A stretch of 64,000 nucleotides of DNA, taken from assembly GCA_025677835.1 (NCBI GenBank), contig JAIXMR010000067.1:1-64000 (forward strand), in the 5' to 3' direction. Below the pieces are notes generated by a model. The model was not told the DNA's origin and did not search any database. It was given only the letters and a program-made list of their open reading frames with translations. Both the position numbers and the translations under genes were made by a program. This document shows, in pieces, positions 61,201 to 64,000 of the stretch. The stretch is from Sporodiniella umbellata (lineage: Eukaryota > Mucoromycota > Mucoromycetes > Mucorales > Rhizopodaceae). Each line of letters begins with the position of its first letter. The stretch's first letter is position 1.

Positions 61201-63795
61201 TTGTTTTTCACAACTTTGCATAAGATTAAAGGTCGAACACATTGGAACGACCATGCTTTTCTTTGTTTTAAGGTCTTTTTTAAATACAAGTTGATACATC
61301 TTAATAGCAATATCAACACCCTCCTAAAAGAATTCCAAAATAAGTCTCATTTGTGTTCAAAATATTGTTATATAGCTACCTCTTCATCTATGTTCATCTG
61401 CAATTTAGGTAGCAAATTCAGACCAGCTGTTTTGGTGTCCTCTATAAATTCTGTTGCATCTTCAGTAGTAGAAAGATAGTACTCGGTGAAATCTGAGGTC
61501 AGGTTTTCTTTAATCCATACTTCTAAACGTTCATCCAATTGCCCCTCGCTAAACATGTAGGCTAGCTCATCATAACAAAGAGAAATACATGACTAAAATA
61601 AATAAATAAAAGAAGAATATCAACATATTAATGTAATGTAAACCATGAGTGACTTACTGGATATCCGTTGCAGTTCCGCATAAGACTGTCTAAGATACCA
61701 ATGGATTGTCTTAACAAAGGGTGTCTGTTGACCGAAGTCCTGCCTGATTGGGAACTTGATCCACCAGCCTGCTGAACCTCACTACATCTTTCACGTGACC
61801 CAAGTACTCGAACAGCCGACAAACTGGCAATAATGCCAATATTTTTATATTTTTCTCTAGGGTTTGACAGTTGCTTTCGGATGACGATTTGAATGTCAGA
61901 CCATAAGTTTCCAGAACCATCAGCAGTGTTTTCGCTCTAAGTTTTTATATTTAGTATGGTGTAGACATGTCATAATACGTGTTACTTACAGTCAAAGCAA
62001 TTAAGCTAAATACATCAAACAAAGTACGAATTTGATAAAGGTTTAAGTTGTCCAAATAATCCAGTATTCCTTTAATGAACACTCCATATGTAGTAACACT
62101 AGAGACATCTAATTTGGCTAGATATAGAAGGATATTCAAAGCAATGTTCATCTCTGTTTCCACACCACTACCAATATGCGTTACAAGAGAGCCGATTATT
62201 TCTTGTTTGTAATAGGAGTCACAGGCTATGAAGGCGCTTGTATATAATATACTAGCACAAGGAGACAATTTGTTGTTTTGATGGCAAGACCGCAAAAGAT
62301 TTTCCGATAAAGATAATATAGCGTTCCAGTATCCTGCTAAACCACTTGAATGATATTTTATAGATTCTTCTAGCAACGAAACTGTAACCAGCCCGCTTGT
62401 AATCTTTTTTTTGAGAGTGTTTTCTGCTTTCTTTTTCATTGATGGCATTGTATACAGAATTAAGATGACCAAGATGTCTATAATTTTGTGTGTATGCTTT
62501 GATAAAATTGAAACAGTTAACAATCATGTATTGTACGTCATATATACTTACCGCTTGGTCAAGAGCCACGATAGAGCGAAACCAAGACTCACATACAAAT
62601 TTATGAAATTGTAAGCCAACCTTTATGGATTCCAATATCAGAGACTCGGGCGCATCTTTTGCAGAGCTACCAGGTGTGTGTCTTTGCTGGTTTTGTCTCT
62701 GTGATCCGTTTAGCTCTTGTATTTTCCCCAAGGTTCTAAAATCCAACTTGTGACGAATTCCGGTAATAACCATGTCCGCCGTAGTAGGTGTTACTGTTTG
62801 GAGCAAAAAGCGTAATATGACGGCAAGGTCGTCTAATTCTGCGGACTCAAGTCTATCCAATACTATTTCCCTGATATCCTCCAAGTTTTCCGAATGTAAC
62901 GTCAAATTAGATAATGCGTCCAAGATAGGAACTGTCAAGTCTGAGTTTTCGCTCATCAGCTCTTTCAAATAAACCACGATAGACTGTGTGTTTTCTGCGT
63001 TTAGTTACCAGCATTTATCGTACAATCTATTTTTACACACCTTATGTTCCGAGTCGTTAACAATATCAGGTAAAGATGTGATGATCTCATGTTGTATTAT
63101 TGGGGGCGTGATTTGGATGATCTTTTGGAGTTGATTAGGCCCAAGAATTTGTTTCAATGTGTTACCTCAATCAACTTTCCAGTCAAAGCCTCGGGTTTGG
63201 ATATGTAATCCAGCCACCGGAGCTGGTTTAGAATTAGGCGTGCAGTACATGAACTAGAGTTGCTATAAAATAACAAGAACCGTTATTTTACTTTGTTTTT
63301 TATGGCCGTCTTACTCATTCTCTAACTCGTCATAAAACTCTGGGAGTCGCTCTAATAGATAGCTTATCAAATCACTTTGGATTGAATCAATTGCCAATAA
63401 AGTTTTAAATAGACTCTCTATGTTTGAAGTGCTGTTGACAACGTTCAGCAGTGTGTTTATCCAAAAAAAAAAAACAAAAAAAAAACAAAAAAAAAACAAT
63501 ATACCGAACTGTTTTTGGTACGTCGTCAGCTAAAGTTGAAGGAAGTAGACATTTTTTGAGCATAGTTGGATCTTCAGTATGAGTTTGCATGTCCTCAATG
63601 AAGCTGTCAAACAACTGAGGCTGTTTACGCAGTCTCAATGAAAGATTCCTGCGAAAAATCGCTGGTTCAACCTCTTGAATAAGAACTGTTGGTTAAAAAA
63701 ATAAAGACAGAATCGCTTTGCTTTGAAACATTACGGAATGAAACAATAGGTTCAAGTGTACAGCCCGATTCATTTAGTAGCTCTAAAAATGACAT
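58207..63795 (-). CDS. FANCD2: FANCD2, Fanconi anaemia DNA-crosslink repair protein
   Basis: Twenty-two exons (63735-63795, 63505-63685, 63315-63431, 63166-63262, 63041-63121, 62552-62983, 61990-62496, 61658-61936, 61380-61592, 61064-61323, 60657-60996, 60549-60599, 60320-60490, 60176-60241, 60104-60127, 59952-60056, 59654-59908, 59439-59600, 59088-59381, 58883-59027, 58763-58809, 58207-58707) give 1462 residues, near the human length. Anchors: EVEPAIFRRNLSLRLRK, DLTVPILDALSNL, GILDYLDNLNLYQIR, IVIRKQLSNPREKYKNIGII, ILFYTINWFREVLNSF, PLKKSLENV and ALKHRDISG. The acidic, basic-patched C-terminus is typical. FANCD2 with FANCI clamps DNA at crosslinks. The Thr at residue 481 replaces the expected ubiquitinated Lys. 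Every junction keeps frame. Confidence 0.95.
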
Positions 63796-63882
63796 TCTTG
63801 GTTGTATATAAAAAAAAACTTTGGTCCTTATCCGCGCTTTTATAATTTCAAGAAAAAAAAAAAAAAAAAGGGTGCGCGCCAT

Positions 63883-63888
63883 ACGCGT
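63883..63888. promoter_or_regulatory. ACGCGT (MCB) site between FANCD2 and the divergent gene
   Basis: The MluI cell-cycle box ACGCGT lies 88 bases before the FANCD2 start and 43 bases before the divergent start at 63931. In fungi this site is read by MBF and marks S-phase and repair genes. ACGCGT also occurs near 8705, 34341 and 39258, so chance is possible. Confidence 0.4.
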
Positions 63889-63930
63889 CTGGGTCTTTTA
63901 CCTTTTTATTTTTGAACATTTTTATTTCAA

Positions 63931-64000
63931 ATGGACGAATCTTCAGATGACGAGCAGATGTTCATGGACCTTCAGACACTGCATGTCCCAACACCTCTTG
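63931..64000 (+). CDS. N-terminus of a divergent gene, cut by the window end
   Basis: An ATG opens an acidic frame (MDESSDDEQMFMDLQTLHV, 23 codons) that runs off the window. It shares a 135-base promoter with FANCD2, head to head. The start is too short to identify; a replication or repair role by association would be a guess. Confidence 0.5.
   Translation, partial: MDESSDDEQMFMDLQTLHVPTPL

Overview
The window looks like nuclear DNA of an early-diverging filamentous fungus, most likely Mucoromycota and probably Mucorales. Genes carry many short GT-AG introns (about 43-100 nt) and long A/T homopolymers lie between genes and inside introns. Fungal families are present: a velvet regulator, a copper-fist factor, a Chs4/Skt5-type chitin synthase activator, a LysM wall protein, Tom20 and a Kha1 antiporter. 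FANCD2 and cyclin L are also present; to my knowledge these are usual in animals and early fungi but rare in Ascomycota. No bacterial, organellar or viral gene was seen. The species assignment is inference.

Layout. 1-6.2 kb: a secreted two-LysM protein and a TMEM41/VTT membrane protein in AT-rich DNA. 7.1-13.2 kb: a peroxisomal-type alpha/beta hydrolase, the CCAAT-factor subunit NF-YB, an acidic single-pass membrane protein and a Kha1-like K+/H+ antiporter. 13.5-25.7 kb: a dense block, all on the minus strand, of thioredoxin reductase, Chs4/Skt5-like Sel1 protein, a TBC Rab-GAP, a velvet factor, threonyl-tRNA synthetase and kynurenine 3-monooxygenase. 25.7-32.3 kb: repeat-rich DNA with one two-finger C2H2 factor. 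32.3-38.9 kb: a coiled-coil/Myb protein, an acidic orphan, a copper-fist factor, calcipressin (RCAN), Tom20, a small mitochondrial-looking protein and an orphan. 40.3-43.8 kb: a second copy of the hydrolase and a Hal4/Hal5-type kinase. 46.5-52.6 kb: a small orphan, a SAAL1-like protein, a VPS9-domain protein, a kelch protein and two small, nearly divergent orphans. 52.6-55.8 kb is open, AT-rich DNA. 55.8-64 kb: a single-pass membrane protein, cyclin L, a complete 22-exon FANCD2 gene and the first bases of a divergent gene cut by the window end.

Most genes are housekeeping genes not grouped by pathway. Links worth noting are the two hydrolase paralogues with nearly identical exon structures and PTS1-like C-termini, NF-YB with a consensus CCAAT box in its own promoter, and two calcium/ion-homeostasis genes (calcipressin and the Hal-type kinase) alongside Kha1. 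The most striking single feature is a full-length FANCD2 whose residue at the expected monoubiquitination lysine is threonine. Exon models were built by hand from splice consensus, reading frame and remembered family patterns; no search or alignment was run.
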